64,000 bases of DNA from Exobasidium rhododendri (taxonomy: Eukaryota; Basidiomycota; Exobasidiomycetes; Exobasidiales; Exobasidiaceae): the NCBI GenBank assembly GCA_026210745.1, contig CP110631.1:868001-932000 (forward strand), written 5' to 3'. Numbering within the stretch: the stretch's first letter is position 1; each line of letters starts with the position of its first letter. Made by a program: the position numbers and the translations under genes. This document shows, piece by piece, positions 1-11,700 of the stretch. Under the pieces are notes generated by a model. That model was not told the origin of the DNA. It did not search any database and worked only from the letters and a program-made list of their open reading frames with translations.

Positions 1-2
1 CT

Positions 3-296
3 GATGATCCTGCTGAATTGCTGGGCCCTCCCGAACCTCCAACTCCCAAGAGACCTTTCCAAGAGAAGGACATGGCTGAGTCGTACAGTGTGAGTGCTGA
101 GGCCTTTTCGCTCCCACTCGAATTCGACAGAGATTGCCCTGTCTATATTGTAATTTCGCTTCTTCTTTATCTATTCTCTTTCATCTACGTCGTGGTGAGA
201 TTTTACGAAACTGGCTTTCGTGATGTAGTCCTTGGCATTGACAGGCCAGCTGAGAGATCGAGAGAGGATACGATGAGAATCACGCCTGCGAGGTGA
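3..296 (+). CDS. 3' end of an unidentified gene cut by the left edge
   Basis: A plus-strand frame is open from the window edge to a TGA at 294-296. The first 29 codons are Pro/Glu/Lys-rich and look coding (for example PPEPPTPKRPF). A strong donor (GTGAGT) lies at 90, and the sequence after it is T-rich as in introns, so the real exon may end at 89. A short last exon could then follow the TAG at about 228-230. If it is not spliced, the tail would contain a hydrophobic stretch at 140-205, which I think is intron translated by chance. No family is recognisable from so little sequence. Confidence 0.35.
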   Translation, partial: DDPAELLGPPEPPTPKRPFQEKDMAESYSVSAEAFSLPLEFDRDCPVYIVISLLLYLFSFIYVVVRFYETGFRDVVLGIDRPAERSREDTMRITPAR

Positions 297-307
297 TGTG
301 GTAAATC

Positions 308-324
308 GAGAGAGAGAGAGAGAG
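308..324. repeat. (GA)n microsatellite
   Basis: Uninterrupted GA dinucleotides just after the stop codon of the left-edge gene, probably in its 3' untranslated region. Confidence 0.8.
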
Positions 325-738
325 TCCTCAAGTACGATGCGTTTCCAGTCGCAATTGAAACAGGTGGGGGCGACAAAGCGACAATGGGGATATAGGTTTA
401 AGAAGAACTTTTATGCCTCCGGAATCCTGCAACTGAAGGTAGTGCGGAGCTGCAAGATTTCGTAAGTCGTAGTCGTCTTACTACACAAAGAATGCAAAGT
501 GTCAGTGTGGGAAACCTTGTGACCAGGGCACTGGTCAATGAACCTTGTAATGATCTCAAAAGTGCGTGCGGTCCCTGGCGATAATAAACGAGAGGTGGTA
601 CGCTCAGACGTCAAATGCAGCATTACCTTTTTTAAGTTACGCCTAAAATTACATTCTATTAGTACAAATTCTCTTTTTCGTGACAAGACCTTCCTTGACA
701 GATAAATGGACTTGCGTTTTTGGGGAAGGATCCCGCGA

Positions 739-759
739 CACGTGTGGCGTGACCACGTG
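739..759. promoter_or_regulatory. paired E-boxes (CACGTG) upstream of ATP20
   Basis: Two perfect CACGTG hexamers at 739-744 and 754-759, 15 bp apart and about 130 bp before the ATP20 start. CACGTG is the usual site for Cbf1-type and other bHLH factors, which are known at respiratory and sulfur genes in fungi. Use by ATP20 is inferred from position only. Confidence 0.4.
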
Positions 760-884
760 ATGCGCGTCCGTTGTTTGCCGATCGCTCTGAACATCGATCG
801 ACACCATCGCACAAGCGTTGTACTAAAACTGTGTTCTTTTTCTCGTTTAGTCTGCATCAATACACCCTTTCCGACTCGTTCACC

Positions 885-1571
885 ATGCTCTTCAGATCAC
901 TGCGGGCTAGTGGCACGCTACGATCAGCCGCCCGAAATATTCACACGTCGTCACCACGCCTTGACACCGCGACAAGCGCAAAGAAGGCAGCCGAAGGAGC
1001 GAAAGATGCAGCAGGAGGGGTAGGCAAGCAAATCAGTAATTTGGCAGCTCGAGCACAGACGCTTGGAAAACCACTGGCGGATCGGGCAAGCTCCATGACT
1101 GGAGGTGAGTGACCGATCGCAGGTCGACAAATGTCGTATCTCTTTACTTATGGGCAAAAATACATGGGCAGTCAATGTGTCGTCTCTTACGGAGACAGTG
1201 CAGTACCAATTGCGAGTGGCCGGTTCGTTGTTCAAGCAAGTGTATATTGCAGAAGGGCTAGCACCACCAAAAACATTCAAGACCTTTTCAGATGCTTACA
1301 AGACAATGTACGAACGAACAATTGATCCTAATTTTTGGACAAAGTTGTACAATAGCGGAGACTGGAAGAAGTTTGCCATCTATTCCTTGGAAGTTTACGG
1401 CATCTTCACCATTGGCGAGATGGTGAGGCGCAGGGGTGATCTTGGCTGTTCGCGAAAGAGATACATAGACTAAGACATCACGTTCTGCCCCTTTGCCAGA
1501 TCGGACGAAGACATCTCGTCGGATACAAGATTAAGAAGTCGGCTCATCCCTCTCATGAAGAACACCACTAA
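885..1571 (+). CDS. ATP20: mitochondrial F1Fo ATP synthase subunit g
   Basis: Three exons, 885-1104, 1199-1422 and 1500-1571, joined in phase, give 171 residues. The product is subunit g of the mitochondrial ATP synthase, a small inner-membrane protein that supports dimerisation of the complex. The N-terminus has a presequence rich in Arg and Ser (MLFRSLRASG.. AARNIHTS). The C-terminal half carries the family signature: VAGSLFKQVYIAEGLAPP, then FAIYSLEVYGIFTIGEM and, after the last intron, IGRRHLVGYKI. That last segment holds the membrane helix. The acceptor of intron 1 was set at 1198 because only it keeps the frame. The ATG at 885 has a good context (CACC). Recognition is firm. Confidence 0.93.
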
Positions 1572-1675
1572 AAGCAGCGTCGACTCGCCGTTCACAGGGG
1601 CAATCAGTCAGTCATGTACCAGCAACGGCTTCTGCGTATTTGCATCTTCTCAATTGTTGATATCACACGACCGTG

Positions 1676-1705
1676 CATCATCATCATCATCATCATCTTC
1701 ATCAT
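1676..1705. repeat. (CAT)n microsatellite
   Basis: About ten CAT triplets with one CTT interruption, between the convergent ends of ATP20 and the MscS-type channel gene. Confidence 0.85.
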
Positions 1706-1769
1706 GATTGTAAGTGAGGGCTATGACTCTTCTGACTTCAAAGAGCCGTACAGGTGGGGTTTCCCAAAC

Positions 1770-4541
1770 TTAGTACGCAGGTCTTGATCCCATTTCAATA
1801 TCGCCGATACGCTCGTCCTCTCCTCTTCTGCCACGCACGTTGAGGGCGGTGATCCGAGTGGACGGAGTGCCATGTCGAGGAGGAGAAGAGGCTACGACGT
1901 CATTCAGTTTTGATCGCTCTAGGGGTGGAAGCGGTTGCATATCTCTGCGAGAGTGTTCCTTTTCCTCTGCGCTTGTCTGACTTTGGCCTTCGAAGCGTCT
2001 CAGTTCTTGCTGATCACACTCATCCATGAGTACGTATGATGATGCTCTGGTGCTTTTCTCCTCTCTTGTGTCTCTCTCTAGAGCAGTCTCAGAAGCGTGT
2101 CCCGGTCCAAAGATTTTCGACTGACTCATGAGCTCTTTCAGTCGAACTATCCACTTGTTTCTCCTTTTCGCTCGTAGATGATCGTTCTGCCAATTTGACT
2201 TGAACCGAATGTCCAACGTCAAATTGAGATTACTTTGATCACCGAGTGAATCGATTCTGACGTCCAGACCCGGCAGGTAATCTTTACCTTGACTTTGAAG
2301 CCAAAACATCATGTCCTTTCTCAAGTCCTCGATCTGTTCAAAAGTAGTGTCATAGCTCACACTTACCGTGAAGTTTTCAAAGATCGGCCCTGATCTTCTA
2401 ACATTCACGACTGGCATTTGCGCTAGTTGAGAATTGCTCACTTGAACGTACTTTCCCGTCGTCGTCTTGAGGACAGTGGATAAGAGCAGGATCTCCTCGA
2501 CATAGAAGATAGCGTCCCTTGTACCGTTGGTGATGGCGAGTAAGGCAGGCACTTCAATTGCATCACCTACATCAATGGGATGCTTGCAAAACACCCACAC
2601 AATCGAAGCCAGCGATTCCTGTGCAGTCGAACCTACTAACCAGGAAAGGCCTAGCAAGATCGTTCCGAGGGAGGCGACCAGAGTGGAGAATTTCGTTGAC
2701 AGCAGAGCAGCGATGATGACGCAACTAATGGCCAAGTACAGACTCATGAAGATGTGATCTAGCTTAAGGACTGCCGAATCCACATCGTGCAAGGAAGCTA
2801 GTAGGCACATCCGCTCTTGATGCATCCCTAACAACGCCTGTTCCATTTCCTCCAAGGTGATGCTGCCGCCATTGTCCCCGTCAAAAACCAGGAAGGCCAA
2901 GTGTGCTTCTTCTTTACTCTTGTAATACTTGGCAATGTCGGCTTCTTCAAAGACCCGCTGACCAGTCTTGACATCTTTGCTCGTTGCAAATGCGTAGAAG
3001 AGTCTCCTGGCAAGCATCTGAGCTTGACTAGTGCTCTCCAAGGAGGCCTCCACAACAGATTGGGGAGAGAAGGGCGACGAGAGGGCAGTCCCGAAAGTCA
3101 AGTCTGCGATCTTCAGAGGACCCGAACTTTCACCATTGTGCCTCTGAATCTTATACTTCTGAGCCCTTGCAAAGATAGAAGATGCCACGTAAGAGGGGGC
3201 CTTCCTTGGTTGATCGTCCTGTGAGTGTTCGGCGGTCAAAGTTGTGTCTTGACCAAGAGACTTGCCTTTTGGTGGTGCGTGAGATAGTAAGTTGGTGAGG
3301 ATCGACATGTGAAAGTTTGATTCATTGATGCGATCACTGTAAGTCACCCGATGAAAAGATGTAGCAACAGACTGGATCACCACTTTCTCGGCCAAGAGGA
3401 CTGCGCTGCATATCATCAGTCCGAAGAAGAACCGACTAAAGCTGACCATCCAAGCTGCATCAGAATTCTGCATCACCGTGGAAGTGGGGAAAGTCGAGGC
3501 TTCTGCAGTGAACGCGAATAGCAGAGAGCTTGTCGAGGAAGCAGAAGATGGCGACGTCGAATTTGTCGACGAATTGGACGCTGCTAAAGGGTCTACAAGG
3601 CTCGAGTCGATAGCGTTGTGACCCGGAAAATGCGACCAAACTGTGGACAGAAAGGTCACATAAACTAGGATGGACCAAAAGAAGAACGCAACGTAGTTCC
3701 TTGTAGCTACTGCATAATCGAGAGGTGTCTTGAAGGCGACTGCGACGACACCAAGCGCTTTACGAATCGCGATGGGAAGAAAGGTAGCAACAAGATTGCT
3801 AATCCAGATGCCAACCCAGATGACAGAAAGCCAGATACTCCACCAAAAGAGTCCAGTCATGAGAAATTGAGGCCGATCGTAGTCGTTCGACGCCGATGCA
3901 TTGTACACTATCAGTGCGATCAGACCGGGAATCCAGAGGAGGAAGCCGACGGAGGCGATGTATACCAGCTGTCTTAAAAAGCCTAATGAAACCAAACTTG
4001 CACCGATCTGTCTAGTGGCGCTGGGAGGGCTGGAAATTCCTTGCTTCTGAGGACTCGAGGCTGGTCTATCTCCCGAGAGGACCGCTTTCAGTGTCCTTCT
4101 CGGTCTCTCAGTATTCGCAAACGTGCCTGCTCCCCCGTACCTTTGGTGTCTTGCGCTGCTCCCTCTTCCATCTTCCTCTTCAGATTCTTCTTCTGCTTCT
4201 TCCTCTCCTTCTTCTTTCTCTCCTTTGCTGTTGTACGGAGAAGGATGTCGGCTATAGTTCAAGCCTTGCGTCTCTTCGTAAGGTGAGGGTATCGTGTCTC
4301 GAGGGTAGTCATCGTCTTCCGTCTTGCAGGACGTTGAGAGTGATTCGCTTGACTGGGTATACATCATATGACCTTTATGTTGATGTTGAGAAGACCGTCG
4401 TATGTCGTTAGATTGTCGTTGATTTAAGTCTTTCGGATGAGGCGCAACTGAGCCAGTCATGATGTGTTGCTGCTCGTTCCAGGGGTCTTGAGAAGGTAGG
4501 TGGGATGAAGAGGTGAGAGAGAGGGGCGGTCTAGGAGGCAT
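1770..4541 (-). CDS. EF-hand mechanosensitive channel of the MscS family (fungal Msy type)
   Basis: A single exon of 923 codons. Residues 1-185 are a disordered cytosolic region with a Glu-rich run. Hydrophobic segments start near 190 (RQLVYIASVGFLLWIPGLIA) and continue in pairs to about 390. An EF-hand lies near residue 552, with a 12-residue loop DGDNGGSITLEE having Asp at 1 and 3, Gly at 6, Ile at 8 and Glu at 12. The MscS pore and beta domain follows at about 604-760 (TLVASLGTILLGLSWLVG, then HPIDVGDAIEV). Fungal members of this layout (Msy1/Msy2) sit in the endoplasmic reticulum and control calcium release under hypo-osmotic shock; the same role is inferred here. The C-terminal 130 residues are low complexity. 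No intron is needed. Confidence 0.9.
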   Translation of the reverse strand: MPPRPPLSLTSSSHLPSQDPWNEQQHIMTGSVAPHPKDLNQRQSNDIRRSSQHQHKGHMMYTQSSESLSTSCKTEDDDYPRDTIPSPYEETQGLNYSRHPSPYNSKGEKEEGEEEAEEESEEEDGRGSSARHQRYGGAGTFANTERPRRTLKAVLSGDRPASSPQKQGISSPPSATRQIGASLVSLGFLRQLVYIASVGFLLWIPGLIALIVYNASASNDYDRPQFLMTGLFWWSIWLSVIWVGIWISNLVATFLPIAIRKALGVVAVAFKTPLDYAVATRNYVAFFFWSILVYVTFLSTVWSHFPGHNAIDSSLVDPLAASNSSTNSTSPSSASSTSSLLFAFTAEASTFPTSTVMQNSDAAWMVSFSRFFFGLMICSAVLLAEKVVIQSVATSFHRVTYSDRINESNFHMSILTNLLSHAPPKGKSLGQDTTLTAEHSQDDQPRKAPSYVASSIFARAQKYKIQRHNGESSGPLKIADLTFGTALSSPFSPQSVVEASLESTSQAQMLARRLFYAFATSKDVKTGQRVFEEADIAKYYKSKEEAHLAFLVFDGDNGGSITLEEMEQALLGMHQERMCLLASLHDVDSAVLKLDHIFMSLYLAISCVIIAALLSTKFSTLVASLGTILLGLSWLVGSTAQESLASIVWVFCKHPIDVGDAIEVPALLAITNGTRDAIFYVEEILLLSTVLKTTTGKYVQVSNSQLAQMPVVNVRRSGPIFENFTVSVSYDTTFEQIEDLRKDMMFWLQSQGKDYLPGLDVRIDSLGDQSNLNLTLDIRFKSNWQNDHLRAKRRNKWIVRLKELMSQSKIFGPGHASETALERDTREEKSTRASSYVLMDECDQQELRRFEGQSQTSAEEKEHSRRDMQPLPPLERSKLNDVVASSPPRHGTPSTRITALNVRGRRGEDERIGDIEMGSRPAY

Positions 4542-5617
4542 ACTTGAAGCTTCGTCAGAGATCCATCATCAAGCCAGCCCCTCGTCTTTGGCATGCAAGA
4601 GAGGGGGCCCTGCTAGTGTGGCTAATAGATGACTGCACATGATCCTAGAACAGCGCTGTGCGAGGAAAGTTGTCTGGTAGATCCGCATGATCCACACAAG
4701 CATGAACTCCTATCCCAGATGAAGCCAAGCGCGCTAAGGGATCTGCTAAGGGATCTGGGGTGTAGGGGGGTTACACCTCTGAAATGAGAGATGAAAAGTG
4801 TTGCTCTCGCACGTAGTCAAAAATGCTGCAGTGCCAAAAAGGAAAAAAAAATCTAAGCGCGGGGCGCATTTGAAGATAAGATGCAGCCTGTGCTTGTTGC
4901 ATTTGACAGACAGTCTCCCCGCTTCCTGTAGTTGAAATCATCTTCGCACACGCAATTTCATCTTTTTGTATGTCTGCCCCCTTGTCCGTCCAGTGGGAGA
5001 CACAACGGTCCCTGCATCATTGTCACAAGTGTTGCATCTGCGGCACCATGCCCAAAGGCGTGTGGACCATTGTGTATCTCTCTCGCCTGGAGCTGGAAGA
5101 TGCCATCGCTCATACAAATTCTCAAAGGTTTCGACACAGGGAGACACCCCTCGTCCAAGCAATGTGTAGATGTGTAACAATTGTGATGAAGATCATGCAG
5201 CGGATATTGAAATGTAGAAATGAGCCAGGCGATGGGAAGGAGGTAGGGGAAAAGGAACGAGAAGTGGGAAGTGAAGGAGAGAAAGTGTGTTTTTTTCAAA
5301 AATGCTGTCGCTGATATTTGCTGGGTGATGCTGTAATTGCTGGAGGTTGATTGTCGTTGTGGTGTCTTTGTCGGGGGTATGATGATGATTGTTGCGAAGA
5401 ACTCACATCAGGAGAAGGAGTCACGTTCTCTGTCCTACTTACTCGAAGAGATAGGCATCACCTTAGCCACAAACTTGGTTGAAACCTGGGAAAGAAAGGT
5501 CTGCCATCGGGAGGCAGGAACACGAATGTATAAAGCGACATTCGGCTCTATGCTCGTCCGAAGTGTTACTCACAGACAAGGCCCTAGAAATCTCTTCAGT
5601 GGGTACTCCCCTGTCTC
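4542..5617. other. intergenic; channel promoter and 3' flank of the next gene
   Basis: This stretch contains the upstream region of the channel gene, including a TTAGCGCGC-like palindrome at 4728-4737, and the 3' flank of the upstream minus-strand gene. On the minus strand, 5447-5572 is open and protein-like and ends at a GTAAGT donor, so extra 3' exons of the 5618-8379 gene cannot be excluded. Nothing else is supported. Confidence 0.4.
4728..4737. promoter_or_regulatory. AGCGCGCTAA element upstream of the channel gene
   Basis: AGCGCGCTAA, ten bases of the palindrome TTAGCGCGCTAA seen whole at 40062-40073, about 190 bp upstream of the channel start codon. The regulatory role is inferred from recurrence in other promoters in the window. 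Confidence 0.3.
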
Positions 5618-8379
5618 TTAGCTCTGCTCTTTCTTTTTAAGCACGTCGCGTAGACTGGGAAACCGGCTGAAGGGCGACTCATAGAGAGGTACTGATGGTT
5701 GCTGTAGGGGGGGGGCCAAGGAAGGAATTGTGACCAACACTTTCACCGTTTAATTTCCTAGAAAGACGCACCTCTTCTGTCAAGGTCTCCTCCGTTGTTG
5801 AACGCGTTGTCGCAAGCGAATCCTGTACAACAAAACACAGAGAAGAAGGAGTGGTCAACACGAGAGGACATCTCAATTGAAGCTTTAGCCCTCAATCGGT
5901 GGCACACAAGTCAATCGAATGGACCCACGAGATTGCCGGCATTCACTGCTTCCTTTCGAACTACTTCCTTCAGTATACCGTCATGAATTATAGCAGCGGC
6001 AAGCGGATCGTCTCCTTTGGTAACACCTTCTACGACGCTCAGAGCTGCACTGGCTAATACTCGGGAGTCCGTGGGGGCTTGACCTCGTTTCCTCTCTAAC
6101 TCTTGAATCTTTGCCATCATTTCTCGAATCTCCTGTTCTTTTTTGGTAAGTGATTGATTCGCTTCACTCGCGCTACTTGTATTTGGTGAGTCGTGTCTAC
6201 TCCTCTCGTTGCTTCGCATCTGTTCCTCTCTGGAGTGCGGCACGGAGGAAGCCTTGCCCCCATCATCGGCTTCAGATCCCATCATCTTCTTCCAGATCCA
6301 TGCGAGGAATGCGGTACTTTCTTGCCGAATCTGTCGATGGGCCATTGGGCTCTTCTCCTGTTCCTCTCCTTCCGTCTCGTCATCTGAACAATCGACAATG
6401 ATCTTTTGCCAAGGAGCGGTCGGCAAAAATTCTTTGCGTGGAAGAGTAATAGAGTAGGACGTTCCACTGGCATCCAACAAGTCTGCCGCTACTGGCCTTC
6501 TCTTGAATCTTCTTGGCGCTTCAAGTGGTGTGGTCTCTCTGCTCATCGCCTTTGCAAAGGGGACAGAAAGGCTGGGCAAAGGCGCCTCCAAGTCCACTTC
6601 GCCTACAGGAGCGTCCATTTGCCACGAATAGTCATCGACGTACGACACTTTCGGTCGTTTTGCTTGGCGTGGATCAGATGTCGCAAATTGTATTGACTGC
6701 TCCTCCTCGTCCTCCTCTGACCTCAACTCATCCTCCTCCTCTTCTTCCTTTATCGTAACAGCTTGCTCATGAGGTGCGTCGATGTCGTGGTAGACGGGTT
6801 TCGGTTTTACCATCGCTGCCCTCGGTCCTCTTGGAGCGTTGAGAGGCGCACCTTCTGCCGTCGTGCTGAGTCGAAATAACGTAGAATTGCTTTCAGGGCC
6901 AGGAGGTATCGTAGTATGCCGCTGTGTTTGAAGATTGAAGGTACTGCTACTTGTGGGAAGCATAGAGTGGCGGCGTTCACTCTCGCTTGCTTCGAAATGT
7001 TTACGCTTCATGCTCGCCAACGCAGCTTGTCTCATTGATTCCATTGCTGAAGATTTGTCGACTTGATTGGGCTCAGAGCCAGGTCCATTTGGCAGAGCAG
7101 AGGCAGTAGACGGTGCTGATGATGGGGACGTTTCGACTGTCGATGCGGTTTCCTCTTGCAGCATTGGCACATTCCAGGAAGTCGAATTAGTGAAAGCGCT
7201 CTTTGAGGTGCTATTGTCAATAGGGGCAAGCGCAATCGGAGCATGACTCCCTGACGTGCGCTGTACTTCTGCCAAACCCTCTAAAGTCTCTGACCGCGCT
7301 ACAGTACTCTCGAACCTGTCCTTCTTTCTCGCCTTCTTTTGCGGTCGTCCACTACCATTCACTGTCGCGGATATCTCCACGGCAGCTGGCTTTGCCGGCA
7401 GACTCAACCGACCGCCTTGCACTTCCTTCTTCTTCTTCGCTTGCTTTTGTTGATCTTCTCGAGCATTCTTGTTTGTTTCTGATCTTACTGAATTACTCAC
7501 TGATAGCGTCTTTGGCACCTGTGGGACGATGGGTAGGCCAGCATTGCCGCTGTTGCCGCCGCCGCTATCGACGGCTGATGTCGACGCTTGATTCACCGAG
7601 AAAGGTATGTTCAATTCTCGACAGCAAAAAGCTACAATATCCGAGCGAATCCCGGCCTCGACCAACTGAGCAGGGTCTAGACCTAACGAGGTGATTTCCT
7701 TGATCAATTTCATCGCTTCCTCCTTCTCCCCATTTGTCCCTGGTAACATCGGAAAGAGATGCAAGACCTGGTCAGTACGAACGCTATGGTGTGAATCTTT
7801 TTTTCCTTCCACACATCTTAAGAACGCACACAATTGCTTCGGAGTAGTGGGAAGAGATGGAAAGTGGTTGTTTGCTAAGCCGCCACGAGCCGCTGTACTG
7901 CTTGAGTTTGCAGCACCACCTTTCTTCCTCCTAAAAGACATCTCTATATTCTCGCGGGATTGTACTGGCAATGGCAAAGGCAAGTTTGAATGCGATGACG
8001 AAGATGGAGGTGATGCACCAATGCCCTTGGCGAGTTGCCGTGATGTCGCTGATCCAGGATGACCCATTGTCGTCTTTGTCGGCTTATGAGGCTTCGTTTT
8101 TGACGCCAACACGCGGTGCTTCACATCTTCTTCCCTCTTTCGATCATCTGCGGTGACCAACTGTCCTTCTTCGATGTCGGAAGACGACGACACGCCCTCG
8201 TCATCACTGTTCTCCTTTCTACGAGGTAGAGGAGGGTAATTGTTCATGGCGATGTTGATCTGCGGCGGCCTCGTGGCAGCTGCAGATGGTGGTAGGAAGG
8301 ATCCTAAATGCAGTGCGAAGGTGAATAATTGTTGTAGAGAGCCAGAAGAGACGGAAGACGCGCGCCTAACGAGGTCCAA
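5618..8379 (-). CDS. large low-complexity nuclear-type protein, function unknown
   Basis: Proposed exons are 5929-8379, 5772-5822 and 5618-5701 (minus strand), all joined in phase 0, giving 861 residues. Without splicing the first exon would stop at 5911. I prefer the spliced form because both donor/acceptor pairs keep the frame and the last exon reads as protein (PLYESPFSRFPSLRDV), ending in TAA. The protein is rich in Ser, Pro, Glu and basic clusters. It has a short conserved-looking helical region near residues 175-260 (FPSLPTTPKQLCAFLRCVEG) and a coiled coil near 745-765 (KEQEIREMMAKIQELERKRG). That helix followed by a YESP motif faintly recalls the Red1/ZFC3H1 RNA-surveillance scaffolds, but the zinc finger of those proteins is not visible. 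A second ATG at 8247 could be the true start. Confidence 0.6.
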
Positions 8380-8732
8380 GCTGCCCCGAGTCTGCTTTCA
8401 ATCATACATTCCCATTCGATCAACTGACACATGCAAGGAGAGAGAGAAAGTTACAAGTAGAAAACGAAGAGGGCAGAGAGACATGGGAGAGGGAGAGAGG
8501 GAGGGAGGTAACATCGAGTCGATGCGTATGATATAGACCGGGATCAAGGCCGGTTGGGGAAGCTTACAAGGCCGAGCGAGGGCGTCAAGAGAGGAAAGGG
8601 GATGTGGGAAGGGGGAAAAGGGGGGTAACATATAGAGTCCATTTATTGTTCATTGTTCGTGTTGTTGGCTTGTCCATTCTTCGTCCGTTCATACTGCTTT
8701 TTTTTTGCATTTTTTCATCTCGCTGTTGTCGT
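8380..8732. other. intergenic, purine-rich
   Basis: This is the upstream region of the 5618-8379 gene and the 3' flank of the F-box gene, which is read in the same direction. It is marked by AG-rich stretches at 8435-8515 and 8580-8630. No other gene is seen. Confidence 0.5.
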
Positions 8733-11700
8733 CTAGCCTCGGTCGCCAGCGAGCTTAATCCAGATCAACCCTGGTCGACTCCTCTCTCTCATGATCATCC
8801 AAGGGGAATTTTGTACCTCGGTGCTGGAGGATGGTGTGGCAGGAAGCGCTTGTATGGGACGAGTGAGTCCACCGGTATCGGCGGTGTTCATCATCTTGTT
8901 AGCTGCCGTTACATCTCCCATGACAGTAGCCAGTAAGGCAGCTTTGGCTTGAGGGGTTGCGTTGGGACCGGCACATCGGGAAATGAGCGACTTCGCATGT
9001 TCAGCTGTTCCCTCTGTCTCGATGACAATCCTACCTGACCATCCTTCATCCACTACTTCGAGTCCCCTACTCATCTTACTGATGATCTGTCCAGTGGTTA
9101 CGTTGGCCGCAGATCGGTAGAGCCATTTGGCGATACGATAACGCTGACCAGTGGCGCTGTAACTTTCCACATGATCTTGCACCAATCGTAGGCTGCTCAA
9201 GATCTGATCTTTCCAGGGTGAAATGTCAAAGTAGATGATAGGTCGAGGCGAAGAGGACTTGATGATGTTGTGCCAGTACGAAGGACTGTAGATGACACAG
9301 TTCAGCCAACTTGGCAAGTGTCCTGCATCGTCATGAGCGTAACTTAGGTCTCGAAGGTAGTGTCCGTCAAAGATGTACTTTCCTTCGTTTAACCTATCGC
9401 CCACCGCCGTGTTCCACACCACGTCTCCTCTCTTCAAGAAGTTCCACACTCCAGCCTTGAAGAGTTGAGCTTCACACTGCGATAATTCTGCATCTGTCAA
9501 CCAACCGTTTGGATCTGAAGCAGGCACCCAAACTCGATAGTATGCTGCTCTACCTGGCTTCCAAGGGCTTATCAAGCGCGGCTGCGTCTCGCCTGGCATG
9601 ACACTGCTTGAAAGAGTCGTTGGCGACGAGCCAACTTGGAGGGTGGGCGACAAGGCGACAAAAGAGGGCGTGTTTGCCTCCTGGGGCAATCGTGTGTCTA
9701 CCATCAAGTTGTGAGAGGGAATGGAAGCCAACGGCGAAGGAGTGATGATCATTTCTGAAGTCGCCTTTGCGAGTGGGTAGTAGCTGTTGTGCTTTACCAT
9801 ACTTGGAACGACTTCCATCGTGCTAGCAGACTTGTTGACGCTCCCATCGGAGCTGCTGTTGTTACTTCGCACAGTTTTGATCAGACTGACAGCTGATGTC
9901 GACGCCGGATCGGCAAGCTTAAAGACTGGCTGCAAGCGTAGTCGAGTCAAGACACGACTGTACGCTCTTGTGCTGGCTTGAGCCAAACGAGCCATTCGAG
10001 GATCCATCTGGTCAGGATCCCTAGCAAAGTCTTTTCCTACTGCCCCGTATTCGGGTAGCAGATCTTGACTGATCAGGAATGCCTCACAGTCGTTGAAAGA
10101 GACAGGACAGGGGTCTCGCGTGGCATTGTTTCCAGCCACTCGAACGCCGTTGCGATAGACTGGGCCGGAGCTCTTTGCATACGTCCAAGGTCGATATCCA
10201 ACAGAAGACAGGAATCGATCCAAGATCATCTCTCGGTTGTCACTGACATTCAGTGTGAAGCGGATCGAGTGAGATGTCTGACGCAAAGCTTTGAGATCGT
10301 CCATGTCCAAGTGAGAGATGAGGCGCTTCAGGACGTCGGGAGTGGTGGACGTCCATAGCACTTCAAACAAATCGCTGTAGCGTACCTTGATCTGCTCCTC
10401 TTGATACTCGATGCTTGGCTCTTTCGGCTTCGTCTCCTTCACCTTGTGACTGTCCTCGCTGCTGCTACTCTCCTCCTCCGCTTTCTCCTCCTCTTTTTCC
10501 TCCTCCGCCTGGACAAGACGGGGAACAAGAGTCGTCTCCACAACAAAGCGCTCATGCATCTTTGGCACGTCCACGTCACCAACACCAAGACATCTCCAGC
10601 CAACTCCTTCGACAATCATTTCCGGCCGAACGACGAGTTTTCGCTTGGGTACGGGTACTGCTTCTCGAGCTCGTCTGATAGGTTGAGGCGGTGGAGGAGC
10701 TGGTCGAGCGCTGTAGACTTTTCCATTGTCCAAGTAATGCTGTCTTTGGGCTTCGAATCGTGCCTTTGTTGCTCTCGCTTCCTTTTCTTCTGCTTCCTGT
10801 TTCGAGGTGGTGGCCGCTCGATCGGCTGCTCGATCCGCCGCTCCACCAGGTCGACTTCCCATGAGCAGTTGGCTGAATCGCCGTTGTCTATCCTGTGGGT
10901 CTTTCTGATCATGAGCTTCATCTGCGTCAGACTCCCCATTCGAATCCAGATCAAGGGCCATGGACATTCTGCTCTGCGTCTTTTCTTCTCGTTCTTCGTC
11001 TCGTCTGGGCCGCGTCCTTGGCATGATGCCTTGACTTGCGTCGACGAATCGATCATGATCGTCGTTGTTCGACAGCGGTGAATCAGGTGAGCTACCTTCA
11101 AAGCTCGTGCTAGATTCTATGCTTGTCGTCGCATCGGCAGTGGAAGAAGTTCCGTACCCATCTGAAGATGATTCGCGAGTAGGCTTGATGCCTACTCCAC
11201 GAGGTGAGCTCATGATCGGTCCACTTTCTTCAAATGTACCTCTAGTCTGCTGAGGCGGTGAATCTGTCATCTTTCCACCGAACTTGCTCATCTTATTGTC
11301 GCTACTAGACAGCTTCTCCGGTGCGATAGTCTTTCCACGACTGACAACGGGACGAGCAACACCATCAGCAGCTGGAATAGCCGACTGTGATCGCGCAACT
11401 GGTGGATGTTGTGCAGATGTGGGGAACTGGAAAGATCGAACATTGCTCGCCTGCACATCCCTTGTTGCTTTGTTGTTGTTGTTGGCAGATCTTTGTTGTG
11501 GTAGAATGGCAGGAGCAACGTTCGAAGCTGTGGGCCTCTTCGCGCCGTTTTGCGGTGCTGGAGGTGGTTTGTGTGAGGGGGGTGCATTGGGAGGTCGACC
11601 GCCAGTCAAAGCTGCACTATTAGGGGCAGCCCTAGTATTCGAGGGGGCAGACGATGTAGTTGGTGAAGTTGGTTTTGGTCGAGAAGACGGAATCACGCCT

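Larger units (their letters stand above)
297..884. other. intergenic; ATP20 upstream region
   Basis: No gene is supported here. It holds a (GA)n run at 308-324 and two CACGTG boxes at 739-759. Short open frames on both strands have no coding character. Confidence 0.5.

Noticed and set aside
411-860. Minus-strand open frame of 149 codons upstream of ATP20
   Set aside because: Composition and lack of any motif suggest chance; it overlaps the ATP20 promoter and the E-boxes.
5337-5621. Plus-strand open frame of 94 codons
   Set aside because: It overlaps, on the opposite strand, the exon and 3' flank of the 5618-8379 gene and has no recognisable feature.
10401-11081. Plus-strand open frame of 226 codons
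   Set aside because: It lies opposite the F-box gene and arises from its codon bias; no motif supports it.
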